From NCBI GenBank assembly GCA_963788325.1, contig CAWBGJ010000001.1, forward strand, positions 186,001 to 250,000: a stretch of DNA of 64,000 bases, read 5' to 3'. Of this stretch, positions 8,048-16,961 are shown one piece after another. Origin of the DNA: Prado023 sp963788325 (GTDB taxonomy: Bacteria > Actinomycetota > Actinomycetes > S36-B12 > CAIYMF01). The notes below the pieces were generated by a model, which was not told the origin of the DNA, did no database searches, and saw only the letters and a list, made by a program, of their open reading frames with translations. The stretch's first letter is position 1. Every line of letters begins with the position of its first letter. The position numbers and the translations under genes are program-made.

Positions 8048-8966
8048 AGCGCTCGCCCTGCTCGACCCGGACCCCTCGAGCCCAGTCGGCAGCGGGCATC
8101 GCGCGCTTGCCCTGCGCCCGGACCTCCCCGAGCAGGACCGCATGGGTGGCGGTGCCCACCCACACGCCGGACTTGGTCGCCCGCAGTTCGCCGGCAGCGA
8201 GGTCTGCAACATCCGGTGCCGGGCGGACCGGTCCGAGCTTGATCCGCTCGCCACGGAACTGGGTCCAGGCCCCCGGCGCCGGGGTGGCGCCCCGGACCAG
8301 CCTGTCCACGCGCATCGCCGGCGCGGACCAGTCGACCCGCGCGTCCTCCACGCTGATCTTGGGTGCCAGGCTGACCCCGTCGCCGGACTGCGGCACGGCG
8401 ACCAGCGCGCCGCTGGCCAGGCCATCGAGGGTGGCGACCAGCAGGCCGGCCCCGGCCTGGGCCAACCGGCCCAGCAGGTCCCCGGCCGTGTCGGTCGGGC
8501 GGATGGCATCGGTGAGGACCCCGTACACCGGCCCGGTGTCCAGGCCTGCCTCGAGCCGGAACGTCGAGGCACCCGTGACCTCGTCGCCGGCCATGATCGC
8601 GTGCTGCACCGGGGCTGCGCCACGCCAGGCGGGCAGCAGCGAGAAGTGCAGGTTCACCCAGCCGTGCCTGGGCACAGCCAGCGCTGCCGGCGGGATCAAC
8701 CCACCGTAGGCCACGATCGGCGCCGCGTCGGGGGCCAGCTCCTCGAGCCTGGCCTGGAAGGCCGGGTCGCTGGGCCGGTCGGGGGTGAGCACCTCGATTC
8801 CCTGCGCACGGGCGACCTCGGCCACGGGCGATGCCACCAGGGACCGGCCGCGGCCGGCGCGGGCATCCGGGCGGGTCAGGACGGCCACGACCTCGTTCGG
8901 AGAGCACAGAACGGCGTGCAGCGCGGGCAGCGCCACCTCGGGGGTGCCTGCGAACAGTACGCGCAT
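8040..8966 (-). CDS. fmt: Methionyl-tRNA formyltransferase
   Basis: This 308-residue enzyme formylates initiator Met-tRNA using 10-formyl-tetrahydrofolate. The N-terminal catalytic domain starts MRVLFAGTPEVALPALHA. It carries the family motif VNLHFSLLPAWRGAAPVQHAI, whose Asn/His and SLLP loop form the active site. A C-terminal OB-like tRNA-binding domain follows (about 205-308). The ATG shares one base with the def stop codon (TGATG). With def and rsmB it forms the usual actinobacterial translation-initiation cluster. Confidence 0.95.
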   Translation of the reverse strand: MRVLFAGTPEVALPALHAVLCSPNEVVAVLTRPDARAGRGRSLVASPVAEVARAQGIEVLTPDRPSDPAFQARLEELAPDAAPIVAYGGLIPPAALAVPRHGWVNLHFSLLPAWRGAAPVQHAIMAGDEVTGASTFRLEAGLDTGPVYGVLTDAIRPTDTAGDLLGRLAQAGAGLLVATLDGLASGALVAVPQSGDGVSLAPKISVEDARVDWSAPAMRVDRLVRGATPAPGAWTQFRGERIKLGPVRPAPDVADLAAGELRATKSGVWVGTATHAVLLGEVRAQGKRAMPAADWARGVRVEQGERCG

Positions 8967-9511
8967 CAGCCCAGGCCCGGGCGTACCGAGTGCGGGCTGA
9001 ACCGCACGGTCGGGGCCGGCTGGCCGAACCACTCGGCCTCCCGGATCTCCTTCATGGCCAGCTTGCGCGCCACGGGGTCGAGCCGGTCGATGAACAGGAT
9101 CCCATCGAGGTGATCGGTCTCGTGCTGGACGCAGCGCGCCAGCAGCTCCGAACCCTCGACCACCACCGGTTCGCCATGCATGTTCATCCCTGTGGCCACT
9201 ACCGCCATGGCGCGCGTGGTGTCGTAGGTCAGGCCGGGCAGGGACAGGCAGCCCTCCTCGCCGAACTGCTCCTCGTCGGAGAGGTCGAGGCTCGGGTTGA
9301 TCAGGTGCCCCACCACGTCGTCGACCCAGTAGGTGAACACGCGCAGCGACACGCCGATCTGGGGCGCGGCCAGGCCCACTCCGGGCGCGTCCATCATCGT
9401 GTCGGTCAGGTCGGCGACCAGCGTGCGCAGCTCCTTGTCGAAGGTCGTCACCGGTTGGGCCGGAGTGCGCAGGACGGGGTCGCCGAACAGGCGGATCGGT
9501 TGCAGCGGCAT
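8966..9511 (-). CDS. def: Peptide deformylase
   Basis: This 181-residue metalloenzyme removes the formyl group from nascent proteins. All three motifs are present: GVGLAAPQIG (44-53), EGCLSLPG with metal ligand Cys88, and HETDH with His130, Glu131 and His134. The C-terminal extension after residue 160 is typical of actinobacterial enzymes. The ATG lacks a ribosome binding site but is preceded by TAGAAT with a 6-nt gap, pointing to a leaderless mRNA starting here. def-fmt-rsmB therefore probably has its own promoter, 20 nt beyond the end of priA. Confidence 0.95.
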   Translation of the reverse strand: MPLQPIRLFGDPVLRTPAQPVTTFDKELRTLVADLTDTMMDAPGVGLAAPQIGVSLRVFTYWVDDVVGHLINPSLDLSDEEQFGEEGCLSLPGLTYDTTRAMAVVATGMNMHGEPVVVEGSELLARCVQHETDHLDGILFIDRLDPVARKLAMKEIREAEWFGQPAPTVRFSPHSVRPGLG

Positions 9512-9517
9512 GTCCGC

Positions 9518-9523
9518 ATTCTA
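9518..9523 (-). promoter_or_regulatory. Leaderless-type -10 box for def
   Basis: TAGAAT, close to the ideal -10 TATAAT, lies 6 nt before the def ATG. It sits in the 19-nt gap between priA and def. Confidence 0.55.
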
Positions 9524-9530
9524 CGGTGGC

Positions 9531-11543
9531 TCAGCGCCGGCCGACCGGATCGATGCGCACGCCCACCTGCACCGCGCGGCGGGCGCTGCGCACGGACTGG
9601 GCCCGGGCCAGCGCGCCAACCAGGCGCGGGCCATCGGCGAACGACACGGCCAGGTGCCACGTGACGTCGGACTCAGGGCTGGGGCCCGGCAGCGGCCCGG
9701 AGCGCCGCAGCACCGCCGATCCGAGTTCGGCGGCGATCGCATCGGTGAGTTCTGCCGTGGCCAGTGCGGGTCCGGTCAGCTGGGCCACCCGGACCGCCGG
9801 CGGCAGGTGCAGGCCTGCCCGCTCAGACAGCTCGCGCTGGGCGTAGCCCGACGGGTCCCAGCGGATCAGGGCCTGGACCTCACGGATGTCGGGCTCCCCC
9901 ACCACCAGCACCCGGCCGCCCCGGTCGGCCGGCCGGACCAGGGCGGCGATGTCGAACCAGCGCCGCAGGACCTCCTCGGCCACCCGCAGGCCCGGGCGGG
10001 ACAGGGCCGCCGCGGCGTCGAGCAGCAGCAGGGCGCCGTATCCCTCGGGCCCCGGATCGGGCTCGGCACCTGGCGTGGCCACGACCAGCGTGTCCGGGCG
10101 GGTCAGCGCCCGGACCGGGGCCTGCCCCGAGGAGGTGACCACGCTCAGCCCGGGCAGCGCACGACCGAACTCCTCGGCCGTACGGCGGACCCCGACCACC
10201 GCGGCCCGCAGCACCTGGCCACCGCAGAACGAGCAGCGCCAGTCGGCGACGACTCCGTGCGTCGTGCACGAGGGTGCCCGGTCGGGGCCCTGGGCCTGCA
10301 TCGGCCGGGCGCACTGCGGACAGCCGACCGGCTCGCGGCAGGCCTGGCAGGCCAGGACCGGCAGGTAGCCGGCCCGGGGCACGCTGACCAGCAGCGGGCC
10401 GGCATCCCGGGCGGCCCGGAGCAGCTCCAGTGCCACCGGCGGGATCCTCGACCCGGTGCGGGCCGGATCGGCGACGAGATCAGCGGCTGCCTGGATGCGG
10501 GGCACCCGGCCACGCAGGACGAGCCGCGGCAGACCTACGTGCGCCAGCCATCCGGAGGCGGCCATCCTGGCCCCTTCGAGGGTCACCGGATGCCCGCCGA
10601 GCACCAGGGAGACCTCCTGCGCCGAGCTGCGCAGCGCCGCCACCTCGCGCGCGTGCCAGCCCGGCGCCTGCGGCTCGGCCAGGGAGTCGTCACCGTCGTC
10701 CCAGACGACGATGAGGCGCAGGTCGACCACGGGGGCGAACACGGCCGCGCGTGTGCCCACGACCACCCGGGACGCACCGGTGAGCACGTCCAGGAACGCC
10801 CGGTAGCGAGCCTCGGGCCCGAGATCGGCCTCCAGGCGGGTGACTGCCACCTGCTCGGCCGCCAGTTCGCCGGCGATGCGTGCGACGTCCGCCGCATCGG
10901 GGACGATGAGCAGCGCGCCGCCGTCGCGGGCCCGCACGGCGCGCACCAGCTCGGCGATCCGCTGGCCGACCGGCTCACCTGGGCCAGCTGCCCACAGTGC
11001 GCGGGCCGGCTGGGCGCCCCCAACCTGCTCGAGCAGGTGTGCCCCTCCGGTGTACGCCGCCCAGCCGGCCGAGTCGATCGGCTCGGCCAGCTGGGCGTGG
11101 GTTGGGGGCTGCTCGGGACGCGTGCGCCGCTCGGCTCGCGCATGCCGTGGTGGTACGGCGAACCGCAGCACGTCTGCCAGCGTGCCGGCATACCGGTCGG
11201 CGACCGCCCGACAGAGGGCTGCCACCTCTGGGGTCAGGACCGGCGGGCCGTGCACGGAGACCAGGGGCTGCAGGTCGCGCTCCGAGGTGGCCACCCGTTC
11301 GAGGACGAACCCATCGACCAGCCGCCCGGCCAGGCGAACGCGGACCCGGACCCCGGGCTGGGCGGTCTCGGCCAGCGTCTGGGGCACCTCGTAGTCGAAC
11401 TCGCGGTCCAGGTGCGGCAGCGGGGTCAGCAGGGCAACCCGAGCCACCGGCAGGTCCTCAGCGGCCGGGTGCCGGCGCGGGCGCCGGGCCCGGGTCCGGG
11501 TGAGCCCGGGGTCAGGCAGCAGCGGAATCTGCCCGGTGCTCAT
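9531..11543 (-). CDS. priA: PriA-like primosomal protein N', helicase motifs degenerate
   Basis: This 670-residue protein is homologous to the replication-restart factor PriA. The N-terminal DNA-binding domain begins VARVALLTPLPHLDREFDYEVP (about residue 33). The zinc cluster is recognisable in CQACREPVGCPQC and CSFCG. The helicase core looks inactive: no GxxGxGKT Walker A is present where GPGEPVGQRIAE stands, and the DEEH box reads WDDGDDS. Actinobacterial PriA homologues are known to lack detectable helicase motifs, so this is a family trait rather than a mutation. It may serve as a DNA-structure recognition or loading factor. It is 3 nt from the end of the GNAT gene, overlapping it by 4 nt. 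Confidence 0.88.
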   Translation of the reverse strand: MSTGQIPLLPDPGLTRTRARRPRRHPAAEDLPVARVALLTPLPHLDREFDYEVPQTLAETAQPGVRVRVRLAGRLVDGFVLERVATSERDLQPLVSVHGPPVLTPEVAALCRAVADRYAGTLADVLRFAVPPRHARAERRTRPEQPPTHAQLAEPIDSAGWAAYTGGAHLLEQVGGAQPARALWAAGPGEPVGQRIAELVRAVRARDGGALLIVPDAADVARIAGELAAEQVAVTRLEADLGPEARYRAFLDVLTGASRVVVGTRAAVFAPVVDLRLIVVWDDGDDSLAEPQAPGWHAREVAALRSSAQEVSLVLGGHPVTLEGARMAASGWLAHVGLPRLVLRGRVPRIQAAADLVADPARTGSRIPPVALELLRAARDAGPLLVSVPRAGYLPVLACQACREPVGCPQCARPMQAQGPDRAPSCTTHGVVADWRCSFCGGQVLRAAVVGVRRTAEEFGRALPGLSVVTSSGQAPVRALTRPDTLVVATPGAEPDPGPEGYGALLLLDAAAALSRPGLRVAEEVLRRWFDIAALVRPADRGGRVLVVGEPDIREVQALIRWDPSGYAQRELSERAGLHLPPAVRVAQLTGPALATAELTDAIAAELGSAVLRRSGPLPGPSPESDVTWHLAVSFADGPRLVGALARAQSVRSARRAVQVGVRIDPVGRR

Positions 11544-12478
11544 CGGGGTCCGGAACCGTCGGCCAGGGGGATCGCCCAGTGCGTGAAGCTGCGGGCCACC
11601 CGCATGCCTGCCCGCTCATAGAACGGCAGGGCACCGGTGTGCGAATCGGTGGACAGTCTCACCCGGGGGCGACCGCGGGCCTGAGCGATCGCGAACGCAT
11701 GCCACAGCAGGGCGCTGCCGATGCCTCGGCCCTGATGCTCCGGGTGGGTGGCGAGCTTGTCGATCCACAACTCGGTGGGGTCATCGAGGAGGAACGCCGC
11801 CCCCACGATGTGACCCTGCGCGGTGACGGCGAGCTGGAGCTGGTCGAACCTGAACCCCGCCCGCCCGGTCACCATCGCCTGCCAGGTGGACACCTCCGAG
11901 GGCGGTCGGTCGGGCCACTGGCTGAAGGCGAGCTCCATCATGCCCAGGGCCGCGATCTCGTCGTCGGGGGTCGCGGCGCGCAGGACGATCCCCGCGGGCC
12001 TCGGTGGCTCATTCAACGGTGCGGCTGCCGGACCCAGGTCCCTGTGCAGGATCCACGCAGTGCGCACGGCTACGGCCCCCGAGCGTTCGAAGAGCTCGAT
12101 CGCATCGGCGCGGCAGTCCTCCACGGTCTGGCCGATCCGATCCGCCGCCACGGCCTGCGCCCGCCGGACGGACCACGCGATGAGGGCTGCTCCCAGGCCC
12201 TGCCCTCGCGCATCGGGGTGGACGTCAGCCCACCGGGTACGACGTCGCAGCACCATGCCCCAGGCCACGATGCGCGCAGGTCCAGGGCTGCTCGGCCGCA
12301 CCACGACGGCGTCCTGGTCGCGATCCATGCCGTGCGAACCCAGGTCGGCCAGGAGATCGGCGCGCTCGTACAGGGCCACGCCGGAGTCGTTCAGCTCGCA
12401 GGCGCGCACAAGGCTGACCACCTCGTCGAGGTCAGCGTCAGCCAACGGGGCGGTGGTGAACCCCGCCGGCAGGTCCAT
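11540..12478 (-). CDS. Tandem GNAT N-acetyltransferase
   Basis: This 312-residue protein has two GNAT domains. The first (about 1-150) has VHPDARGQGLGAALIAWSVRR, the acetyl-CoA pyrophosphate loop Q/R-x-x-G-x-G/A. The second (about 165-312) has THPEHQGRGIGSALLWHAFA. The tandem layout recalls mycothiol synthase MshD, but I see no specific evidence for that activity, and the acceptor is unknown. The ATG shares a base with the metK stop (TGATG), so it is coupled to metK. Confidence 0.75.
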   Translation of the reverse strand: MDLPAGFTTAPLADADLDEVVSLVRACELNDSGVALYERADLLADLGSHGMDRDQDAVVVRPSSPGPARIVAWGMVLRRRTRWADVHPDARGQGLGAALIAWSVRRAQAVAADRIGQTVEDCRADAIELFERSGAVAVRTAWILHRDLGPAAAPLNEPPRPAGIVLRAATPDDEIAALGMMELAFSQWPDRPPSEVSTWQAMVTGRAGFRFDQLQLAVTAQGHIVGAAFLLDDPTELWIDKLATHPEHQGRGIGSALLWHAFAIAQARGRPRVRLSTDSHTGALPFYERAGMRVARSFTHWAIPLADGSGPR

Positions 12479-13689
12479 CAGAGGCCGGCGGCGGCCCGTA
12501 GGTCCTCGACGCGGTCCAGGCGCTCCCAGGTGAACGTCGAACCCTGGGCGCCGTCGCGACCGAAGTGGCCGTAGGCGGCGGTGGGCCGGTACTGCACCAC
12601 GCTGGTATCCAGCAGCGCCAGGTCGCGGATGATCGCGCCGGGCCGCAGGTCGAACACCTCGAGCACCGCGGCCTGGATCGCCTCGTCGGGCAGAGCTCCG
12701 GTGCCGAACGTCTCGACGAACAGCCCGACCGGGTGGGCCTTGCCGATCGCGTAGGCGACCTGCACCTCGCACTTGGTGGCCAGACCCGCGGCGACCACGT
12801 TCTTGGCAACCCAGCGCATCGCGTAGGTCGCGGAGCGGTCCACCTTCGACGGGTCCTTGCCCGAGAACGCGCCACCACCGTGCCGGGCGAACCCGCCGTA
12901 GGTGTCCACGATGATCTTGCGACCGGTGAGCCCCGCGTCACCCATGGGTCCACCCGTGACGAACCGGCCGGTGGGGTTCACCAGCAGCCGGACGCCGGAG
13001 GTGTCGAGCTCGAGGCCCTCGAGCACCGGATCCACGACGAACTTGCGGACCTCGGGGGCCAGCTGGGCCTCGAGGTCGACATCCGCTGCGTGCTGGGAGC
13101 TGACCACGACTGTGTCCAGGGACACTGCCCGGGTGCCGTCGTAGCCGATCGTCACCTGGGTCTTGCCATCGGGGCGCAGGTAGTCCAACTGACCGGACTT
13201 GCGCACCGCGGTGAGCTGCTCGGCCAGCCGGTGGGCCAGGTGGATCGGCAGCGGCATCAGCTCCGGGGTGTCGGTGCAGGCGAACCCGAACATGAGGCCC
13301 TGGTCACCGGCGCCCTGCCGGTCCAGGGCGTCCCCCGAGCCCTCCACGCGCTCCTCGAACGCGTCGTCCACGCCCTGGGCGATGTCCGGGGACTGCCGCC
13401 CGATCGAGACCTGCACCCCGCAGGACTCGCCGTCGAAGCCTTTCTCCGAGTGGTCGTAGCCGATGTCGAGCACCACGCGGCGGATGACGTCCATCACCTC
13501 GGAGTAGCCCTCGGTGGTCACCTCACCGGCGACGTGCACCTGGCCGGTGGTGAGCAGGGTCTCGACTGCGACGCGGGACCGGGGGTCCTGCCGCAGGAGA
13601 TCGTCGAGGATCGCATCGCTGATCTGGTCGGCCATCTTGTCCGGATGGCCCTCAGTGACTGACTCGGAGGTGAACAGGCGCGTGGTCAT
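12478..13689 (-). CDS. metK: S-adenosylmethionine synthase
   Basis: This 403-residue enzyme makes SAM from ATP and methionine. Motifs in order are TSESVTEGHPDKMADQISDA near the N-terminus, QGLMFGFACTDTPELMPLP (about 120-140), and GGGAFSGKDPSKVDRSATY with the P-loop-like glycine run (about 265). The length is normal. AGGAGA is placed well before the ATG at 13689. An in-frame ATG 31 codons upstream would overlap coaBC and is rejected. The 53-nt gap to coaBC is too short for a known SAM riboswitch. Confidence 0.96.
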   Translation of the reverse strand: MTTRLFTSESVTEGHPDKMADQISDAILDDLLRQDPRSRVAVETLLTTGQVHVAGEVTTEGYSEVMDVIRRVVLDIGYDHSEKGFDGESCGVQVSIGRQSPDIAQGVDDAFEERVEGSGDALDRQGAGDQGLMFGFACTDTPELMPLPIHLAHRLAEQLTAVRKSGQLDYLRPDGKTQVTIGYDGTRAVSLDTVVVSSQHAADVDLEAQLAPEVRKFVVDPVLEGLELDTSGVRLLVNPTGRFVTGGPMGDAGLTGRKIIVDTYGGFARHGGGAFSGKDPSKVDRSATYAMRWVAKNVVAAGLATKCEVQVAYAIGKAHPVGLFVETFGTGALPDEAIQAAVLEVFDLRPGAIIRDLALLDTSVVQYRPTAAYGHFGRDGAQGSTFTWERLDRVEDLRAAAGL

Positions 13690-13742
13690 GAAGTCTCCTG
13701 GAGGGGTTTCCTGGGGCAGCGCCGCCCCGTGGTGGGCTGAGT

Positions 13743-14984
13743 CTAGTGCCCGCGCGAGCGGACCCCGGCGACGCCATCCCACACGGCGTGGGCGACCTGC
13801 GCCTTGCTTCCGACGTGCGGACCGGCCACTGACCCGTCCCGGGTGAGCAGGCGCACCGAGGTGTCGGGCTGCCCGAAGACCGCCCCGCCGGAGACGTCGT
13901 TGAGGACGAGCAGGTCCACGGCCTTGCGGGCCAGCTTGGCCCGGGCATGGGCCAGCGGGTCGCCGTCCGCGTCGCCCGTCTCCGCGGCGAAGCCCACCAG
14001 GGTGGTCTGCGCGGCGAGCTCACCCGAGCTGCGCGCGGCGACCAAGCCAGCCAGCACATCGGGGTTGGCGAGCAGCTCGATCGGGGCGGGAACCGCCTGG
14101 GCGGCGGACTTCTTGATCTTGTCCGTGGCAGGAGCAGCCGGGCGGAAGTCCGCCACTGCCGCGGCCATGACCACCACGTCGGCGCCGGGTGCAGCAGCCC
14201 GCACGGCCTCGTCGAGCTCGACGGCGGTGCCCACCCGGACGACCTGGACCCCAGCGGGATCGGGCAGGTCCACGTGCGCACTGATCAGGGTGACCGATGC
14301 GCCGCGAGCGACCGCCGCAGCGGCCAGGGCGTACCCCTGCCGACCGCTGGAGCGATTGCCCAGGAACCGGACCGGGTCGACGGGCTCACGAGTGCCGCCG
14401 GCGCTGACCAGCACGCTCAGCCCGGCCAGGTCACGCGCCCCGCCGGTGTGCAGCACGCCCGCCAGGACGGCCGCGATCGACTCCGGCTCGGGCAGACGCC
14501 CAGCACCGGAGTCGGTGCCGGTCAGCCGACCCGACGCCGGCTCCACGACCAGCACGCCCCGCTCGCGCAGGGTCGCCACATTGGCCCGGGTGGCTGGGTG
14601 CTCCCACATCTCGGTGTGCATCGCGGGGACCATGACCACCGGACACGTGGCGGTCAGCAGCGTGGCCGTGAGCAGGTCGTCGGCCCTGCCGGCGACGGCG
14701 CGGGCCATCAGGTCGGCAGTGGCCGGAGCCACCACGACCAGGTCCGCGGACTTGCCCAGGCCGACATGCTCGACACCGGCAACGTCCTCCCACACCGTGG
14801 TGTGCACCGGATGCCCGGACAGGGCCGCCCAGGTGGCCGCGCCCACGAAGTTCAGCGCCGACCCGGTCGGAACGACGCGCACATCGTGACCGGACTCGGT
14901 GAGCAGGCGCAGCACGTGCGCCACCTTGTAGGCCGCGATCCCCCCCGCGACTCCGAGGATGACCTGCGGACCAGCCGGGATCAG
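13743..14984 (-). CDS. coaBC: Bifunctional CoaBC (PPC synthetase/decarboxylase)
   Basis: This enzyme converts 4'-phosphopantothenate to 4'-phosphopantetheine for CoA synthesis. The CoaC flavoprotein half has VILGVAGGIAAYK at the N-terminus, NFVGAATWAALSG and VVMVPAMHTEMWEHPATRAN. The CoaB half has LVSAGGTREPVDPVRFLGNR and VLNDVSGGAVFG. The frame has no ATG, GTG or TTG ahead of VILGVAGG. The best candidate is a CTG at 14984, giving LIPAGPQ, placed 5 nt after GAGGAG and overlapping the rpoZ stop. The GTG at 14924 would delete the flavin-binding N-terminus. A small sequence error hiding a normal start is the alternative. Confidence 0.88.
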   Translation of the reverse strand: MIPAGPQVILGVAGGIAAYKVAHVLRLLTESGHDVRVVPTGSALNFVGAATWAALSGHPVHTTVWEDVAGVEHVGLGKSADLVVVAPATADLMARAVAGRADDLLTATLLTATCPVVMVPAMHTEMWEHPATRANVATLRERGVLVVEPASGRLTGTDSGAGRLPEPESIAAVLAGVLHTGGARDLAGLSVLVSAGGTREPVDPVRFLGNRSSGRQGYALAAAAVARGASVTLISAHVDLPDPAGVQVVRVGTAVELDEAVRAAAPGADVVVMAAAVADFRPAAPATDKIKKSAAQAVPAPIELLANPDVLAGLVAARSSGELAAQTTLVGFAAETGDADGDPLAHARAKLARKAVDLLVLNDVSGGAVFGQPDTSVRLLTRDGSVAGPHVGSKAQVAHAVWDGVAGVRSRGH

Positions 14985-15262
14985 GAGGTCTCCTCGACAG
15001 GCTCCTCGATCTTCTGGATGCTCAGCAGGTCGCCGTCGATCTCACGCAGGGCCACCGACAGCGGCTTCTCCTGCGGGTGGGTCTCCACGAGCGGGCCGAC
15101 GTACTCCAGCAGGCCCTCGCCGAGCTGGGAGTAGTAGGCGTTGATCTGGCGCGCGCGCTTCGCGGCCTCGATGACCAGGGAGTACTTGGAGTGGGTCTTG
15201 CCCAAGAGGTCGTCGATGGGCGGGTAGGTGATGCCCTCGGGGCGGATGCTTGTGCCGGACAC
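14981..15262 (-). CDS. rpoZ: RNA polymerase omega subunit
   Basis: This 93-residue protein matches actinobacterial omega, which assists RNA polymerase assembly. The family pattern is clear: ITYPPIDDLLGKTHSKYSLV, then the helix EAAKRARQINAYY and the conserved PLSVALREI. The length is typical. It sits in the conserved gmk-rpoZ-coaBC-metK order. Its TGA overlaps the proposed CTG start of coaBC. Confidence 0.95.
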   Translation of the reverse strand: MSGTSIRPEGITYPPIDDLLGKTHSKYSLVIEAAKRARQINAYYSQLGEGLLEYVGPLVETHPQEKPLSVALREIDGDLLSIQKIEEPVEETS

Positions 15263-15337
15263 GGTAAATCCTCCTGTGTGGAACGTCGACCCCGCCGGAT
15301 GACTTCCCGGGTCGGGAGAGGGTTCTCGCAGCCGGGC

Positions 15338-15901
15338 TCAGGCCGAGCGGTCCGGATCTTGGAGAAAGTCTACCAACTGCGCGGCTGCACGGGCGACATC
15401 GTCGTTGACGATGACGGCGTCGAACTCGGCCGCGGCAGCGAGCTCATCGCGGGCTCGGGCCAGCCTCCGCGCGATGGCCGCCTCGTCCTCGGTCCCCCGG
15501 CCACGCAGCCGAGCCTCGAGCTCAGCCGCCGAAGGCGGGCTCAGGAATACCATCAGCGCGCCGGGCATCGCTGCCTTGACCTGACGGGCGCCCTGCAGCT
15601 CGATCTCGAGCAGCACCGACTCGCCGGCGTCCAGCCGGGCCTGCACCGGCGCCAAGGGCGTGCCGTAGCGGTTGCCCGCGAACTGGGCCCATTCGAGGAA
15701 GCCGCCGGCTGCGATGGTCGATGCGAACTGCTCGGCGGTCCAGAAGTGGTAGGCCTGTCCGTCCACCTCCCCCGGCCGTGGCGCCCGGGTCGTGGCCGAC
15801 ACCGACACCCACAGCCCCGGGCGCAGGCTGCGCGCGGCCGCCACGACGGTGCCCTTGCCGACTCCGCTGGGACCGCTGAGCACCACGAGCCGCCCAGTCA
15901 T
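15338..15901 (-). CDS. gmk: Guanylate kinase
   Basis: This 187-residue kinase phosphorylates GMP to GDP. The P-loop GPSGVGKGT lies at 10-18, the GMP-binding SATTRAPRPGEVDG at about 35-48, and the lid region RLRGRGTEDEAAIARRL at about 131-147. It is complete. The ATG shares one base with the mihF stop (TGATG), coupling the two genes as in other actinobacteria. Confidence 0.96.
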   Translation of the reverse strand: MTGRLVVLSGPSGVGKGTVVAAARSLRPGLWVSVSATTRAPRPGEVDGQAYHFWTAEQFASTIAAGGFLEWAQFAGNRYGTPLAPVQARLDAGESVLLEIELQGARQVKAAMPGALMVFLSPPSAAELEARLRGRGTEDEAAIARRLARARDELAAAAEFDAVIVNDDVARAAAQLVDFLQDPDRSA

Positions 15902-16251
15902 CAGTCGGTGTCCTGGCAGCGCACCTCGAGCAGGTCGGTGAGCTCCGCGACCTGGCGGGGGCCCAGCCCGCCCACCCGACGGTTGGGGGCGATGCCGATG
16001 GCCAGCATGATGTCGGCGGCCCGGACCGGGCCGATGCCGCGGAAGCTGGACAGCAGGTCCATGACCTTCATGCGCGCGATCATCCGGCCGCGATCGTCGC
16101 GCTGCGCACCGGCCGTCAGGACGTCGGCGACCTCGAGGCGGCCCGCGGCCAGGTCCGCACGCACCTGCGCGCGCAACTGCCGCGCGGCGACGCCCCGAGC
16201 GGCCGCCTCCGCACGGGCCTGCGTGGACAACGGCGGGGGCGGGGTCCTCAC
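15901..16251 (-). CDS. mihF: Actinobacterial integration host factor mIHF
   Basis: This 116-residue nucleoid protein is the actinobacterial IHF (not HU-like). The core is recognisable from RGRMIARMKVMDLLSSFRGIG to VRAADIMLAIGIAPNRRVGGLGPRQ, with a basic N-terminal helix. It binds DNA non-specifically and shapes the nucleoid. The GTG at 16251 overlaps the pyrF TGA by 4 nt. The location between pyrF and gmk is the usual one. Confidence 0.93.
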   Translation of the reverse strand: MRTPPPPLSTQARAEAAARGVAARQLRAQVRADLAAGRLEVADVLTAGAQRDDRGRMIARMKVMDLLSSFRGIGPVRAADIMLAIGIAPNRRVGGLGPRQVAELTDLLEVRCQDTD

Positions 16252-16961
16252 CGCAGATCCAGGGCGGCCGCGATCTGCTGGGCGGCAGCCGCCGGGTCGG
16301 CAGCGGCGGTGATCGGTCGGCCGATGACGAGCAGGTTCGCACCGTCGGCCAGCGCCTGCTCGGGGGTGGCGACCCGCGACTGGTCACCCACCGCACTGCC
16401 CTGCCCGCTGGCCGGCCGCACCCCGGGGGTGATCAGGGTGACGTCGGCGGGCACCGCCGCGCGGATCGCGGCGACCTCGTGGGGTGAGCAGACGATGGCC
16501 CGGGCCCCGGCGCCGACCGCCAGTCCGGCCAGCCGGACCGCCGCGTCGAGGGCCGGACCGCGCAGGCCGACGGCGTCGAGGTCCGCCTCGGACAGCGACG
16601 TCAGCACCGTCACGGCCGTGACGCGGGTGCCGGGCAGCGCCTGGGCGGCGGCCGCGACCATCGCCGCACCTCCGCTGGCGTGCACGGTCAGGTAGTCCGG
16701 GGCCAGGCCCGCGATGCTGCGCACCGCACCGGCGACGGTGTTCGGGATGTCATGGAGCTTGAGGTCCAGGAACAGCCCGCAACCGGGTGCCGCCACCCGG
16801 ACGGCCTCGAGGATCGGGGCGCCGTCGCGCAGGTAGGTCTCCAGGCCCACCTTCATGACCGACACGTGCGGGGCGGCGGCTGCGGCCCAGGCCAGCACGG
16901 TCGCGCGGTCCGGGCCATCGAGGGCCAGTGCGATCGGTGCACGGGCGGGGGTCTCGCTCAT
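16248..16961 (-). CDS. pyrF: Orotidine 5'-phosphate decarboxylase
   Basis: This 237-residue enzyme makes UMP from OMP, the last step of the pathway encoded here. The catalytic Lys-Asp array DLKLHDIPNTV lies at about 66-76, and the phosphate gripper region ITPGVRPA at about 176. This is the short, E. coli-type enzyme, not the longer mycobacterial type. Its start overlaps the pyrD stop by 4 nt (ATGA). Confidence 0.95.
   Translation of the reverse strand: MSETPARAPIALALDGPDRATVLAWAAAAAPHVSVMKVGLETYLRDGAPILEAVRVAAPGCGLFLDLKLHDIPNTVAGAVRSIAGLAPDYLTVHASGGAAMVAAAAQALPGTRVTAVTVLTSLSEADLDAVGLRGPALDAAVRLAGLAVGAGARAIVCSPHEVAAIRAAVPADVTLITPGVRPASGQGSAVGDQSRVATPEQALADGANLLVIGRPITAAADPAAAAQQIAAALDLR

Noticed and set aside
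9531..11543. PriA as a mutated helicase
   Set aside because: The missing Walker A and altered DEEH box are typical of actinobacterial PriA homologues, so this is not a local defect.
13690..13742. Possible SAM riboswitch before metK
   Set aside because: The gap is 53 nt, too short, and metK has a plain AGGAGA ribosome binding site.
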